Part shown: positions 26,696-36,526 of the stretch, in pieces
Layout: every line of letters starts with the position of its first letter
Numbering within the stretch: the stretch's first letter is position 1
Assembly (NCBI RefSeq): GCF_000497045.1
Contig: NW_015961949.1
Location: forward strand, 62,001 to 126,000
Source: Kalmanozyma brasiliensis GHG001
Taxonomy: Eukaryota > Basidiomycota > Ustilaginomycetes > Ustilaginales
Direction: 5' to 3'
DNA length: 64,000 bases
The notes under the pieces: model-generated
The model's database searches: none
The model's input: the letters and a program-made list of their open reading frames with translations, nothing else
Told to the model about the DNA's origin: nothing
Position numbers and translations under genes: made by a program

Positions 26696-29263
26696 TCATG
26701 GCTCGTCGGCATCTGAAAGCGCGGTCTCGGCGTAAAGGACGGGTGTGCCAGTCGTCGGTCGCGGGTCGATCAGCCCATTCAGTTGTGCTGCTTCGGAGCC
26801 GGGCGGCGGTAACGAGACCAGGTGTTCGCGGAATCGCAGCATGTTGGTGTGCACCGTCTTGGTCGGCTCGTCGTGATCCTCCAGGACAGCAAGCGCGAAT
26901 TGCTGCATATCCTGCGGTGCACCGAGGGACGCTGAAGGCGAAGCAGAGCCGAACGAGGCTTGCGTGGAGGTGTCCAGCTCGTCGATCTCGTCTGCACTGT
27001 CGTACGCGTTGCGAACGGCGTGCTTGACTTCTTCGTAAAACTGAGATGAGTGGGTTGATGAGTCGCTTCCAAGCTCGTCTGCGCTCGACAGCGGCGAGCC
27101 GTTTCTGCTGCTTGCCCCGCTCGTGTTCTCCCGCTTTCGAAGCAGTGATGCGGAAAACGCCTGTGTGCGTCCCTCCTCAAATTCAGCGACTGATGCGCCC
27201 TCCTCGTCGTCCGAGCCCGCGAGATCCTCGTCACGCGCGCCATCCTCGCTCCCGAACTCGGACTCGGATGTGCTGTAGTCGGCGGCGCTGCGCACCCACA
27301 CGTCTTTCTCCAGGTCGTGGTGATTTGGTCGCTTCCTCTCCGTCTTGGCGCCGCCGGATATGTTGAAGGTCCGGGCGGATAGGAGAGCTCTTGCTGGTAT
27401 CTTGAGTCTGACGACCAGACTCGCTCGCGATGCTGCAGCAGCTCCTTGCCCGGCGGACTGCTGAGCTGCTATCAGCTTGAGCACGCGACGAGCCACGCTC
27501 AGCCTTCCGAGAACGTATTCCTCGAGCTGACTGTACGGCTCTCCTTCCTCCACCTCCTCGCTCAAATCCAAGTCGATCTTGACCGGCGTCCAGGGGATCT
27601 CGCTTTCTCGGTCATTGAGCGGCCTGCCTCGTTTCTTGGGCGCATGCAAAGCCTGGTCGGCGTCCATCTGACGCGCCTTTTTGGTCGTCTTGCGAGCCGC
27701 TTTCTTCGGTAGCGGTTCCTCCATTTCGAGCGCAGCGGGATCTGCGAGCATCATGCGCTCTCTGGTGAAAGCCATAAGCCGCTCCTTGTTATTCCGTACC
27801 AGATCACCAAAACCCGAACGTATGAGGCAGCGGGAGCAGTTGCAATAGCCCAGACAATTTGGGCAGCTGAAATTGGACGCTTGAGGGTCAAAGACCACGT
27901 CGTCGTAACGGATCGTGAGGCAGCGTTCGCAGTACTTGAAGTCGCATCTGCTACACTGCATTTTGGGAATCTGTGTCTTGCGCCTGCATTGATGGCAGGA
28001 GGTCATGACTGTACCATCGGGGAGCACGTCTGGCTGCCTGTATCTGCGCTTAGTCTTGATTCGACCGAGCGAGTCGTAGCCTCTGAAGCGGTCGTCATCG
28101 TCTGTATCGGCATCGATGACCTGTGCGTCGTGTGCATCCTCTTCGTCGTCCTCCTCGTCCTCGCTCCAGCTGATCAGGTCCTCCGGTCGGATGTCAGGCA
28201 CATCTTTGATGAAGATGTATTCGTTTCGAGCACGGTCTCGAAGTGCTGGCACTTCCACGTACGCGAAATCGAAGGTCTCGCCGGGTAAAGGTGCCGATTT
28301 GGTGGTGCCGTCTTCCGCGAACTTGACCTTGCGTTCGTATTTCTTCTTCTTTCGGGGTGACGACTGGCGGTCAGCCTGCGAAGGCCCAGCCGAGTTGGAG
28401 CGTGCGCGCTTTCGTGGTCGACCGCGGCCCCGTGAGGGCACATCTCGCGTCTGTGTGGGCTCGTCATCGTCGTCCCGATCGCTTCCATCTTCGCTCTGAG
28501 GAGTCGCAGAGGCTTCGAAAGAGCTGGCGTCTCCATTGACGGTGCCGGGCTTGGCGAGGCCAAGCTTGACGAGAAGCGCATCGTTCTGAAGCCTCCTGCG
28601 CAAGGTGCGCTGCTCGTAGTCATCGTCGTCGTCCTCTTCGTCGCTTGCCTGATTCGCCTTGTACGCATCATACAAAAGTAGGAGTTCCGGGTCTTCTGGA
28701 TCCAACAGTCGACGCTGATCCGCCAATGGATCTGGTGGCGGCTCCGGTGGAGAGGCGGACTCTTCCGTCTGCTGTGACGTATGCCGCACCTCGATGCCAT
28801 TGAGGTCCGGCTCTGTGTCGGAATTGACTTGCGGCGGCGGCAATTCCGGCGCGCCGAGCAGGTCCTCGACCACGTCAGGCAATGCTGGAGCGGATGCGTC
28901 CGCGGATGGTAGTTCCGGCGTGACCACATCGTCCAGGTCGTCGTGGGCGGCGGCAGAAGGCGGATGAGGCGTGAGTGTTGACGGTGCTTCATCGTCGCTA
29001 CTGTCGAGGAGTGCAATTATACGTCGCGCTGCATCCACGTGTCGTTTCGTGTCGGAGGAGGAGAGCAAGTCTCCGAGCGTAGGGCGAGTATTACGCTTCG
29101 AGCGCGAGGCATGGCCGTTGGCGCGAGAATGAGATTGCGATGGCGCGGAACGCGATGAGCTCGCGACAGCTGAGTCGTTGGTTACTGTGCGGCGAGTTCT
29201 TGGCGTGCGTGTCTCCAACCACGAATCGGACCCGTTTGGTGGGACATAGCGCCGCAAGGGCAT
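26696..29263 (-). CDS. zf-4CXXC_R1 (CDCA7-class) zinc-finger nuclear protein
   Basis: An 855-residue single-exon protein with one recognisable domain, a zf-4CXXC_R1 zinc finger at about residues 420-476. Its cysteine pairs are CHQC, CSRC, CERC, CPNC and CNCSRC. This domain defines CDCA7 and relatives; animal and plant CDCA7 partner the HELLS/LSH remodeler in DNA methylation maintenance. The flanks are acidic and Ser/Pro-rich with basic patches such as KKARQ and RGRPRKRARS (AT-hook-like RGRP near residue 275), which suggests a chromatin role. The C-terminal 380 residues have no family I recognise. The finger's spacing differs from vertebrate CDCA7, so a divergent fungal class is likely. Convergent with the MAPEG gene, 200 bases apart. 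Confidence 0.85.
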   Translation of the reverse strand: MPLRRYVPPNGSDSWLETRTPRTRRTVTNDSAVASSSRSAPSQSHSRANGHASRSKRNTRPTLGDLLSSSDTKRHVDAARRIIALLDSSDDEAPSTLTPHPPSAAAHDDLDDVVTPELPSADASAPALPDVVEDLLGAPELPPPQVNSDTEPDLNGIEVRHTSQQTEESASPPEPPPDPLADQRRLLDPEDPELLLLYDAYKANQASDEEDDDDDYEQRTLRRRLQNDALLVKLGLAKPGTVNGDASSFEASATPQSEDGSDRDDDDEPTQTRDVPSRGRGRPRKRARSNSAGPSQADRQSSPRKKKKYERKVKFAEDGTTKSAPLPGETFDFAYVEVPALRDRARNEYIFIKDVPDIRPEDLISWSEDEEDDEEDAHDAQVIDADTDDDDRFRGYDSLGRIKTKRRYRQPDVLPDGTVMTSCHQCRRKTQIPKMQCSRCDFKYCERCLTIRYDDVVFDPQASNFSCPNCLGYCNCSRCLIRSGFGDLVRNNKERLMAFTRERMMLADPAALEMEEPLPKKAARKTTKKARQMDADQALHAPKKRGRPLNDRESEIPWTPVKIDLDLSEEVEEGEPYSQLEEYVLGRLSVARRVLKLIAAQQSAGQGAAAASRASLVVRLKIPARALLSARTFNISGGAKTERKRPNHHDLEKDVWVRSAADYSTSESEFGSEDGARDEDLAGSDDEEGASVAEFEEGRTQAFSASLLRKRENTSGASSRNGSPLSSADELGSDSSTHSSQFYEEVKHAVRNAYDSADEIDELDTSTQASFGSASPSASLGAPQDMQQFALAVLEDHDEPTKTVHTNMLRFREHLVSLPPPGSEAAQLNGLIDPRPTTGTPVLYAETALSDADEP

Positions 29264-30127
29264 GTTGGCTGGTGAATACGCTGGCTCAGCCGAGCGCTAT
29301 GATGTGACGATACTGGGCTTAGTGTACGACATTTGCAGACGAGACGCGGACGGGTAGGTAGTATCCACAGAAGTCCAGGTTGTTGAGTGGCCAGCGCTGA
29401 GTGCGGATCCGCCGAAGTGATGACTTGGGTATGCGACGGTGGAGATCCGAAAGGACGCGAGGTTGTGTCGCGAATGGCTGAGTAGCAAGGCTTTGTCTGA
29501 GGGCGATGTGGGCCGGGCTGAGCGGTCGTTTGACTGGCTGAAATGATGACAGAGCAGCGCGATATAGCAGAAGCGGAGAAGCCGTTCTGGATGTGACGGT
29601 GAGGAAGGATGCGGGAGGAAGGGATGGAGTCGTCTGAATGAGATGCGGGTTGAATCCGAAGCTTCTTGTGATCCGCCCAAAGCTAATTTAGCGGAGGAAG
29701 GGTCCAACGACGCTTCCACCCAAAAGTCACAGGAATTTCTGACTCTGCCTGGCATTTCACGATTCTTCGCGTGGACATGCAGGCAAACTGCATTCAGCCA
29801 TGTCGTGTGTCCTGACGCACAATGCGTTAGCGGCTCTGCAGACTCGCAATTCACCATCACTTCCAGTCGGAAGCTTCACCTGTCCGAGAGGATGCGAAAA
29901 GAGCACTCAAGCTCAAGCACCCTTAGCGGATCGCTGTGTCGAGCGAAGCTGCACGATGACGGTCGCGTCGCTACTGTGATATTGCAACGGTGAGCAAGCT
30001 CGACAAAGACGCAAGGAAGGGGTATAGCGAGAACGGTAAGAACAATTCAGAGTCGTGGGAAGAGCCGGTCCTGGTCGAGCAGGTAAGGTAATGTCTTTGT
30101 ATGTCAGCGCAAGCTGGGGTGGAAGGA
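29264..30127. other. intergenic between two minus-strand genes
   Basis: About 860 bases: promoter and leader of the zinc-finger gene (left), and the 3' flank of the Dbf2-like kinase (right). A minus-strand open frame 29297-29860 exists, but its translation is low-complexity with no recognisable family. I treat it as leader sequence. Confidence 0.45.
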
Positions 30128-31825
30128 TCAGAACATGGTCGCGAACGCGTCAGAGGCATCCTTGGACGACGACGGCGGGAACATGGGCTTGCCATCCGCT
30201 CCCAGGTGGTTCTTGCCGAAAGTGAAGCCCACCCACAACGCCCTCCCACCTGCACCCGAGCCGCTCTCGCGCACCGCCTCGACGTTCCTCTGCTTGTCGT
30301 GCACATCCTTGTACCGAGCCATGTCAGCCGGGTCGTCAAAGTTGTCAAAGTAACCTGTATCCTCCTCGTTCTCCAACTCGGGGATGAAGGGTGCCTTGAG
30401 ATCTCGCAAGCGACCCAGGTCCAGCGAGCGGAAGAAAGGATGCGCCTGCACCGGTTCGAGGCTGCTGTATCGTCGTTCGGGAGTGTCGACGAGCTTGGTG
30501 ATAGCATCCCAGGCCACGTCGCTGAGGTTGAACTGCATATTCTCGGGCGTGTCGTACACGGGTCGCTGCAGCACCTTTTGCCAGTTCTTGAGGTTGGCGA
30601 ACGTCTCGTCAGGGTTGCTACCGCTGAAGGGAGGGAAACCACAAAGGAACTCGTACAGGATGCATCCCAAGCTCCAGTAGTCGACACCGAAGCTGTACTG
30701 TCGTCCTCGCAGCATCTCGGGTGCAATGTAGTCGGGGCTGCCCACAATCGAGTTGGCGCGATGTTGAGTGTGCTGGATCATCTTCTTGAACATCGAGCCA
30801 CGCTCGGCAGGCGTGCGATAGACGAAGTCAGTGTCCTTAACAGCATCCAGTCTGGCCTTCATCGACTCGATCTTGCCTGGGTGGAGCGCACCCGAAGCCA
30901 GACCAAAGTCGGTGAGCTTGACGTGACCGCTCGAGTCGACGAGGAAGTTTTCGGGCTTGAGATCGCGGTGAATGTAGCCCAGACGGTGAAGCTCGTTGAC
31001 CGAGACGAGCATCTCGGCCATGTAGAAGCGTGCATACTCCTCTTTTAGCGCACCATTGTTGCACAGCAGCGTGCGGAAGTCGCCACCAGGAACGTACTCC
31101 ATGGCCAGGAAGACGTGATCGGGATCTTGGAACGCGTACAGAAGACGTACCAGCCAAGGCGTCTTGGTGGCCGTCAGGATATCTCTCTCGGTGAGAACGT
31201 GACGCACCTCGTCCATCTTGACGAGAATGCGCTTCTTGAGTCGCTTGAGCGCGCAGATCTCGCCCGTGTCACGCTTGCGAGCCAGGAAGACTTCTCCGTA
31301 GCCACCGGCGCCCACCTGGGTGATGATATGGAATTGATTGACGCGAAGCTTGGTCCTCCTCTTGCGGAGCAGCACACGTTCACGTCCAAAGTACGAGCTG
31401 CGCTCCTTGAGATATTCCGGCGTCGGTTCGGCGCCTTTGGTCTCGGGCAGCAAGCCACGCGAGCGTGTCGACTCCTCGAAGCGAGCATGTCTGGCTTTGC
31501 GATCAGCGATGTAGCGGAGGTTGTCAAAGTAGTAGCTGAGGAAGTAGAGCTGAGCGACGTTGGCCTTGCGTTGCACCTCGGTGCTGCGCACGATGTCGTT
31601 CTCCCATGGCTGCAGACCGTCGCCGCGCCTCCAGCTCCTCCAGCTTCCCTTAGGATCGGGTTGAGAGTCGTTGCTGGACTCGTTGATGCGCGAGAGCTCG
31701 TGCGTCTTTGGCGCCTTGACTTGGTCATTGAGGCCCGATAGCGGAGAGTGGGTGTTTTCGCGTTTAGAGGGTGTCAGCGGCGAAGCTACCGAAGTGCTCG
31801 CATCCATGGCTGTAGCTGGCGCCAT
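30128..31825 (-). CDS. DBF2: Dbf2/Sid2-family AGC (NDR/LATS) protein kinase
   Basis: A 565-residue NDR/LATS kinase, effector of the mitotic exit/septation initiation network that acts with a Mob1 co-activator. Features: N-terminal Mob-binding region (about 80-150), Gly loop GAGGYGEV (173-179), Lys194, HRDLKPEN (286-293), DFG (306-308), and a long insert between DFG and APE typical of NDR kinases. The activation-loop Ser lies in RANSIVGSPDYIAPE, and the C-terminal hydrophobic motif is VGFTFGK with its phosphorylatable Thr. It aligns in my reading better with Dbf2/Sid2 than with Cbk1/Orb6, because of the VGFTF motif and the DTGYFDNF segment. The frame continues upstream to 32077, but the ATG at 31825 (MAPATAMD) gives the usual length; yeast Dbf2 is 572. 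Confidence 0.92.
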   Translation of the reverse strand: MAPATAMDASTSVASPLTPSKRENTHSPLSGLNDQVKAPKTHELSRINESSNDSQPDPKGSWRSWRRGDGLQPWENDIVRSTEVQRKANVAQLYFLSYYFDNLRYIADRKARHARFEESTRSRGLLPETKGAEPTPEYLKERSSYFGRERVLLRKRRTKLRVNQFHIITQVGAGGYGEVFLARKRDTGEICALKRLKKRILVKMDEVRHVLTERDILTATKTPWLVRLLYAFQDPDHVFLAMEYVPGGDFRTLLCNNGALKEEYARFYMAEMLVSVNELHRLGYIHRDLKPENFLVDSSGHVKLTDFGLASGALHPGKIESMKARLDAVKDTDFVYRTPAERGSMFKKMIQHTQHRANSIVGSPDYIAPEMLRGRQYSFGVDYWSLGCILYEFLCGFPPFSGSNPDETFANLKNWQKVLQRPVYDTPENMQFNLSDVAWDAITKLVDTPERRYSSLEPVQAHPFFRSLDLGRLRDLKAPFIPELENEEDTGYFDNFDDPADMARYKDVHDKQRNVEAVRESGSGAGGRALWVGFTFGKNHLGADGKPMFPPSSSKDASDAFATMF

Positions 31826-32746
31826 CTTGGATGATTGGGTGTGGATGGTGGTGGTGGTAGAGAGAAGTAAGGTCAAGATCGGAGAGCAACACGGTGTCTG
31901 AACAGCTGACAGCTTAGATTCATCAACTCTAAGCTCTTTTGTTGCAAGTCCGACCCGCAGCTCTGTGTCGAGTCGTGCAATCGTCCTGCGCGCTGCAACT
32001 TGACGCAGCGGGAAAATGGCAAAAGTCGTGAACCAACACACCAACACACCAGCCACTCTGGACTCTCGCGTCGTCAAACCTCACAGCTGCTGAAAAACAT
32101 ACTCAGTGGACCCTACTGCCTCTGGCTATCCAGCACACTGAGGTAGAGATGTTGACATGACTTGTCCCATCCTGTGCCACTGAGCAGCAAGAGTTGTACT
32201 CGACACATCAAAGCTGTACATGCGGCGGCCCGTCACAAATCCGTACTTTCGTATTGTTTCGAGCGAGCGAGCATGCTCGGTGGCGCATTGCGGATTCGGG
32301 CGTAGCATTGATTTCCGTCGTAGGGCTCGAGACAAGAGCAAGAAGCCTATCAGTGTGCATTGGGAGCCCATGATGGGGGAGCAGCGCAGAGGATGGTCTT
32401 GAAGCCAAAGTGTTACTTTCCACTAAGCCTCGCGACGCGGTCACGTGCAGAAAGACCCTGGCGCATTTGAAGCACACAGACAAGGCGCCACGCGCTGAAG
32501 ATCAACCAACACTTTTCGGGCCAAATTCATTTTGGAGCTGCTGCAGACGCACAGTTGAGAACATCGACAGCTGAGCTCCACAACTGTTCTTCAGCACCAC
32601 CATCGCTTCCGCTACTCTCGCCGATAACAACCTGCTCTCGCATCGGAAAAGTCGCACAAGGGCTACTTACATCTCGAGGCCGTCCAGGTCTCCCCATCCT
32701 CGAACAAAAAGTTTTAGCCAACAACCTAATTTGCAAACGATTCATC
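31826..32746. promoter_or_regulatory. divergent intergenic region DBF2/SPC25
   Basis: A 921-base region between two divergent mitotic genes, so it contains both promoters. Open frames enter it from both sides but lack family character. No specific cell-cycle element could be assigned with confidence. Confidence 0.45.
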
Positions 32747-33583
32747 ATGGCAGCTGCACCACGTCCATCCGTCCTTGCGACACCACGCAGGCCATTCGGA
32801 ACGGCGACGCATTCCAATGCCGAGATGCGCAAAGTCTATGCCGATCTCGACAACAACGCCGTATTCGACTTTTCCAGCATCGTCTCAGCGGTCAAGACAT
32901 TCTCCACACGCTTCCGCGCCTACACCGAGAATGCCATCTCCAACATCAACGACGACAAGGCCGAATTCGATGCGAATCGTATGGAGCATCGCAATCAGCT
33001 CAGGATGCTAGACCGTGAGATCGAGGACGCAAAGGCGAGCCAGGGCGAGCTGTGGGATACCATTGCAAAGGAACGCGAGCAGGATGCCAACCTTCGGACG
33101 CGACAGCAGACCCTTCAAGCGCAAAAGGCGTCCGTCACACAGCGATGCAATGAGCTTCAAGCTGAAATCGCAGAACTCAGACAGAACCTAGAGAGCAAGA
33201 AGCAGGCCAAGGAGGCGCGGAGGGAAAAGCTCAAAGAGCAGATCGACAAGAATGGTCCCGAGCTGCGTCTGCTCGAAGCCAAGACCGGATGCTCGGTCGT
33301 ACCCACCAAGGTCGGTGATCAGCTCAAATTTACCTTCAACCTCATGAACGCAGACGACTGGTCGCAGGAATGCCACTTCACCATTGACGTCAGCAGCAGC
33401 AAGTACAAGCTCACCTCGGTCTCACCAAAGCTCGAAGCCAGCTTGCAGGAGTCGCTCCTCCAGGAGCTCAACTCTACACGCAAATTCTACACTTTCGTCA
33501 AGAAGATGCGCGCCGCGCTGCGTGCTCAAGTCGAGAAGGAACGTCTCGATGCACGCGACGCTGCCCGCCGTGGAGGTCGCTGA
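32747..33583 (+). CDS. SPC25: Kinetochore protein Spc25 (Ndc80 complex)
   Basis: Subunit of the Ndc80 complex, where Spc24-Spc25 anchors the complex to the inner kinetochore. The 278-residue product has an N-terminal region, a long coiled coil (about residues 70-175, rich in heptad Leu with Lys/Glu/Arg) and a C-terminal globular RWD-type domain. The domain contains LKFTFNLMNADDWSQECHF followed by FTIDVSSSKYKLTSVSPKL, which fits the Spc25 family. The start at 32747 (catcATGGC) is preferred over an in-frame ATG at 32555, whose extra residues look like translated leader. Single exon. Confidence 0.9.
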   Translation: MAAAPRPSVLATPRRPFGTATHSNAEMRKVYADLDNNAVFDFSSIVSAVKTFSTRFRAYTENAISNINDDKAEFDANRMEHRNQLRMLDREIEDAKASQGELWDTIAKEREQDANLRTRQQTLQAQKASVTQRCNELQAEIAELRQNLESKKQAKEARREKLKEQIDKNGPELRLLEAKTGCSVVPTKVGDQLKFTFNLMNADDWSQECHFTIDVSSSKYKLTSVSPKLEASLQESLLQELNSTRKFYTFVKKMRAALRAQVEKERLDARDAARRGGR

Positions 33584-34150
33584 GCTTCATGCCCGTTTCC
33601 AGCCTTGACAGCCCGGATCGCATGCACCTTGTGCTCGATCGGGTCACGGTATCTCCTGACCGTCCCCTCACGCTTGTTGCCGTCTTCTCGCCACTCCTTA
33701 GATACCTCTTTTGTTTTTGTATTTGTACTTGTATCACACCATGTCTGCCTTTTCTTGCACCAGTCTTGTCACGCTTGTGCGCTGTATTTGAAACCGTTCC
33801 CTGGGTAGACACACTCTTGGCCAGAGAGGACCTAAAGACAGGGTCGGGAGCTGGAGGGCTCTCACACTCGCAAGTTCACCAGCATCATCACCATCAATCG
33901 GACCGAAGACCTTTTCTTGACCGTGATTTTGAATTTCATTTTTCTGAAGCGTCGGCCAATTTTGGTGACGTTTTCTGACACATTTCCGACCTGAATCACA
34001 CGATGCAAGGCCTTCTCTCAGATCTTCCGTCCTCATCTATAACCACAACGCCAGCTTTCGCTGTCGGACGCCACTGTCCGCCAACACTACCGAGGACGGG
34101 ATCAGACGTTCCAGTGACCGGTCCGGACGCGGCACCAGGAGAGAGCAATC
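33584..34150. other. intergenic SPC25 to RNase Z-TPK
   Basis: A 567-base gap between tandem + strand genes: the SPC25 3' flank (T-rich near 33700-33750) and the promoter and leader of the fusion gene. Nothing else seen. Confidence 0.45.
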
Positions 34151-36526
34151 ATGGTGGCACCACGCATGTCGATCAAGTTCCTGGGCACCTCGTCCATGCC
34201 CAACTCGACCAGGAACTATTCTTCCCTCCTCTTCAAGCTGGACAATCATACTGTCATGGTCGACTGCGGCGAAGGCACACAGCGTCAGCTTCGGTCTCGA
34301 TATGTCGGCGTCGACGAGCGTCTCGCCAACCTCAAGACCATTCTCATCACCCACCTCCATGCAGACCATGTCCTCGGTCTCGTGCCTCTGCTCATGTCCA
34401 TGATGGGACCGTCCGGCGTCTCTGCTCCAGCGGAACCTTCTACGCCGCGTGTGGAGATCTACGGTCCCCCAGGTCTGCGTGCGCTGATCCGCACCACACT
34501 CTCCCTCTGCTATTCACAGCTGAGCGGCAAGTACGTCGTACACGAGTTCGTATGGCCCTCGCCGGCCCAGATGCCAGAAGATGCACCCCATGCGCTCAAG
34601 GATCAGCCCGAACGCACAATACCCAATTTGCCGCTGTACGAAGGCGAATCTAGCTCCGGAAGAAACCTCGACATGGACCCAAGGTCGTCCAGTTGGCCCA
34701 ACTTCCTGTCCTTGAAGCCTTCAGCTCAGGGTCCAGCTGTGCGTGTCAGCGCAGCGCCCATCTCTCATCGATGTCCGACGCTCGCATACGTCTTTGAAGA
34801 GGAAGCAAGGGCTCAACCTCTGGATCCAACTGTCGCGGAAGCTCTCCAACGAAACGGCCCTGCCTTGCAAGAACAAAGAGGCATCCGGCATCCGCTTTCG
34901 CTCCTGTCCACCCTCACGACAAAGCGCCGCCCAGTTCACCTTCCCGACGGCACTGTGCTCCACCCACCGCCACTGAATCTTCCCGGACGCAAGGTGACGG
35001 TTATGGGCGATACGAGCGACGGGACCGGCGGTTTTACAGAGACGCAACTTCGAGCGGGGCATGGCTTGCCAGCGCTTGCATACGAATCCGACGTCTTGGT
35101 GCACGAGAGCACCAACATCGCCCTCCCTCCGCATCTCAACAAGAACGGCAAAGCTGATTCGCTCGAAGAGGTTGCAGCAAAAGCGCTGTCGCGCGGCCAC
35201 TCGGTGCCTCAAGTGGCGGGGCGATTCGCGGCGCTGGTCAATGCCAAACGCTTGATTCTCAATCACTTTTCCACAAAGTATCCGAGTCCGCCGCACTATT
35301 TGCTCGACACGGCAGGCACTCATGCGGAGTCGTCCAACGTGCAAAGTCAGGGCCAGCCAGCTCCACAAGATCGTCAGCTTGGGGACCCGGAGCGGAAAGC
35401 GCTGATCATGAAGGAGTTCGAAGTGCAGGCATACCGAGCCTGGCAACAAGCCCCCAGGACGGGAACGCAGCTCGAAACCTACTCGGCGTTCGATGGCTTC
35501 CATTTCGAGGTGCCAGCACGACCGCAAGTAGATGAGACAGCGCCGGTCAGAGACGGCGGCAACGTGTTTGCGAGGCCATGGGAGCAAGATTCTTCTGCGG
35601 AGCACGACAACGGTCTGAAGAGAAAGCACGTCGAACAGGGCTCTGCGGTCGCCGACGAGACAAGCACCTGGGACCCTTCGCCCTTCCTCATGCCACCGTC
35701 ATCAAGCGAGAAACCATCATACGCCATGGTGTTGCTCAATTCACCTATCGATCCTCGCCAGGTCGGGCATTTCCGACGCTTGTGGGACTCAGCATCACTC
35801 CGTTTGTGTGCCGACGGTGCGGCGAATCGTCTCTTGGACTGTTTCGGTGCCGCAGCATTCGAGCAGCAGAACAGCCCGTCGTCTGTACATCTGCCTAACG
35901 CCATCCTAGGGGATCTCGACTCGATTCGACCCGACACGCAGAAGTTCTTCGAGTCGAAGGGCGTGGCTGTACACACGCGACCCTCGCAGTACGCCACGGA
36001 TCTGCAAAAGACGATCCAGGAGATCGAGGATCAAGAGGCAGGGGCAGGAGACGGCCAAGAGCATACACTCATCATCTTTGGCGGTCTAGCAGGTCGGTTG
36101 GATCAAAGCGTGCACACGCTGCATGTGCTGTGGCAGCTAGCCCCTGGCACCGAACATCTTGGCAGCGTCCTGGATCCAGACAACCCCACCGACAGAGGCA
36201 ATCAGCTCAAGAAGCGACAGCGCACCTTTGCCATCGGAGACGGAAGTGTAGCATGGCTCCTTCCCAAAGGCAAGCACGTTCTCAAGATGGCCCGCGAGGT
36301 CATGGGCAAGACTTGCGGCATTCTGCCCTTGGGAGTCGGTAACAGCGGCGCCAAGGTGACGACCAAAGGCCTGGAATGGAACCTGGAGGGAGACTCGACA
36401 ACGCTCGGTGGGTTCTTGTCGACGTCAAACCACTTGCATGATAAGGACGGCGTGGTCCAGGTGGAGAACGACGAGCCCGTATATTGGACGGTGGAGCTGC
36501 GTCCAGATGGCGATTGCAGCCTTTGA
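34151..36526 (+). CDS. RNase Z (tRNase Z)-thiamine pyrophosphokinase fusion protein
   Basis: One uninterrupted 791-residue frame joins two enzymes. Residues ~1-430 are a short-form tRNase Z (ELAC1-like metallo-beta-lactamase fold), which cuts tRNA 3' trailers. It has VDCGEGTQ, the zinc motif HLHADH (68-73), exosite-like GPPGLRALI, PISHRCPTLAY, GDTSDG and NHFSTKYPS. Residues ~522-791 are a thiamine pyrophosphokinase (ATP + thiamine to thiamine diphosphate). It has CADGAANR, GDLDSIRPD, ATDLQKTI, FGGLAGRLDQ, GDGSVAWLLPKGKH, PLGVG, TTKGLEWNL and a final strand ending EPVYWTVEL. A hydrophilic linker (~430-520) joins them. Both motif sets appear complete, so both halves are probably active. No stop, frameshift or obvious intron lies between them. 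No separate copy of either domain is in the window. Confidence 0.93.
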   Translation: MVAPRMSIKFLGTSSMPNSTRNYSSLLFKLDNHTVMVDCGEGTQRQLRSRYVGVDERLANLKTILITHLHADHVLGLVPLLMSMMGPSGVSAPAEPSTPRVEIYGPPGLRALIRTTLSLCYSQLSGKYVVHEFVWPSPAQMPEDAPHALKDQPERTIPNLPLYEGESSSGRNLDMDPRSSSWPNFLSLKPSAQGPAVRVSAAPISHRCPTLAYVFEEEARAQPLDPTVAEALQRNGPALQEQRGIRHPLSLLSTLTTKRRPVHLPDGTVLHPPPLNLPGRKVTVMGDTSDGTGGFTETQLRAGHGLPALAYESDVLVHESTNIALPPHLNKNGKADSLEEVAAKALSRGHSVPQVAGRFAALVNAKRLILNHFSTKYPSPPHYLLDTAGTHAESSNVQSQGQPAPQDRQLGDPERKALIMKEFEVQAYRAWQQAPRTGTQLETYSAFDGFHFEVPARPQVDETAPVRDGGNVFARPWEQDSSAEHDNGLKRKHVEQGSAVADETSTWDPSPFLMPPSSSEKPSYAMVLLNSPIDPRQVGHFRRLWDSASLRLCADGAANRLLDCFGAAAFEQQNSPSSVHLPNAILGDLDSIRPDTQKFFESKGVAVHTRPSQYATDLQKTIQEIEDQEAGAGDGQEHTLIIFGGLAGRLDQSVHTLHVLWQLAPGTEHLGSVLDPDNPTDRGNQLKKRQRTFAIGDGSVAWLLPKGKHVLKMAREVMGKTCGILPLGVGNSGAKVTTKGLEWNLEGDSTTLGGFLSTSNHLHDKDGVVQVENDEPVYWTVELRPDGDCSL

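Noticed and set aside
29297..29860. Minus-strand 187-codon frame upstream of the zinc-finger gene
   Set aside because: Low-complexity Ser/His/Pro-rich translation; more likely leader and promoter of the zinc-finger gene.
30101..31048. Plus-strand open frame opposite the Dbf2-like kinase
   Set aside because: Antisense shadow of a highly conserved kinase domain.
34721..35629. Minus-strand open frame opposite the RNase Z-TPK fusion
   Set aside because: Antisense shadow; the sense strand carries all enzyme motifs through this interval.
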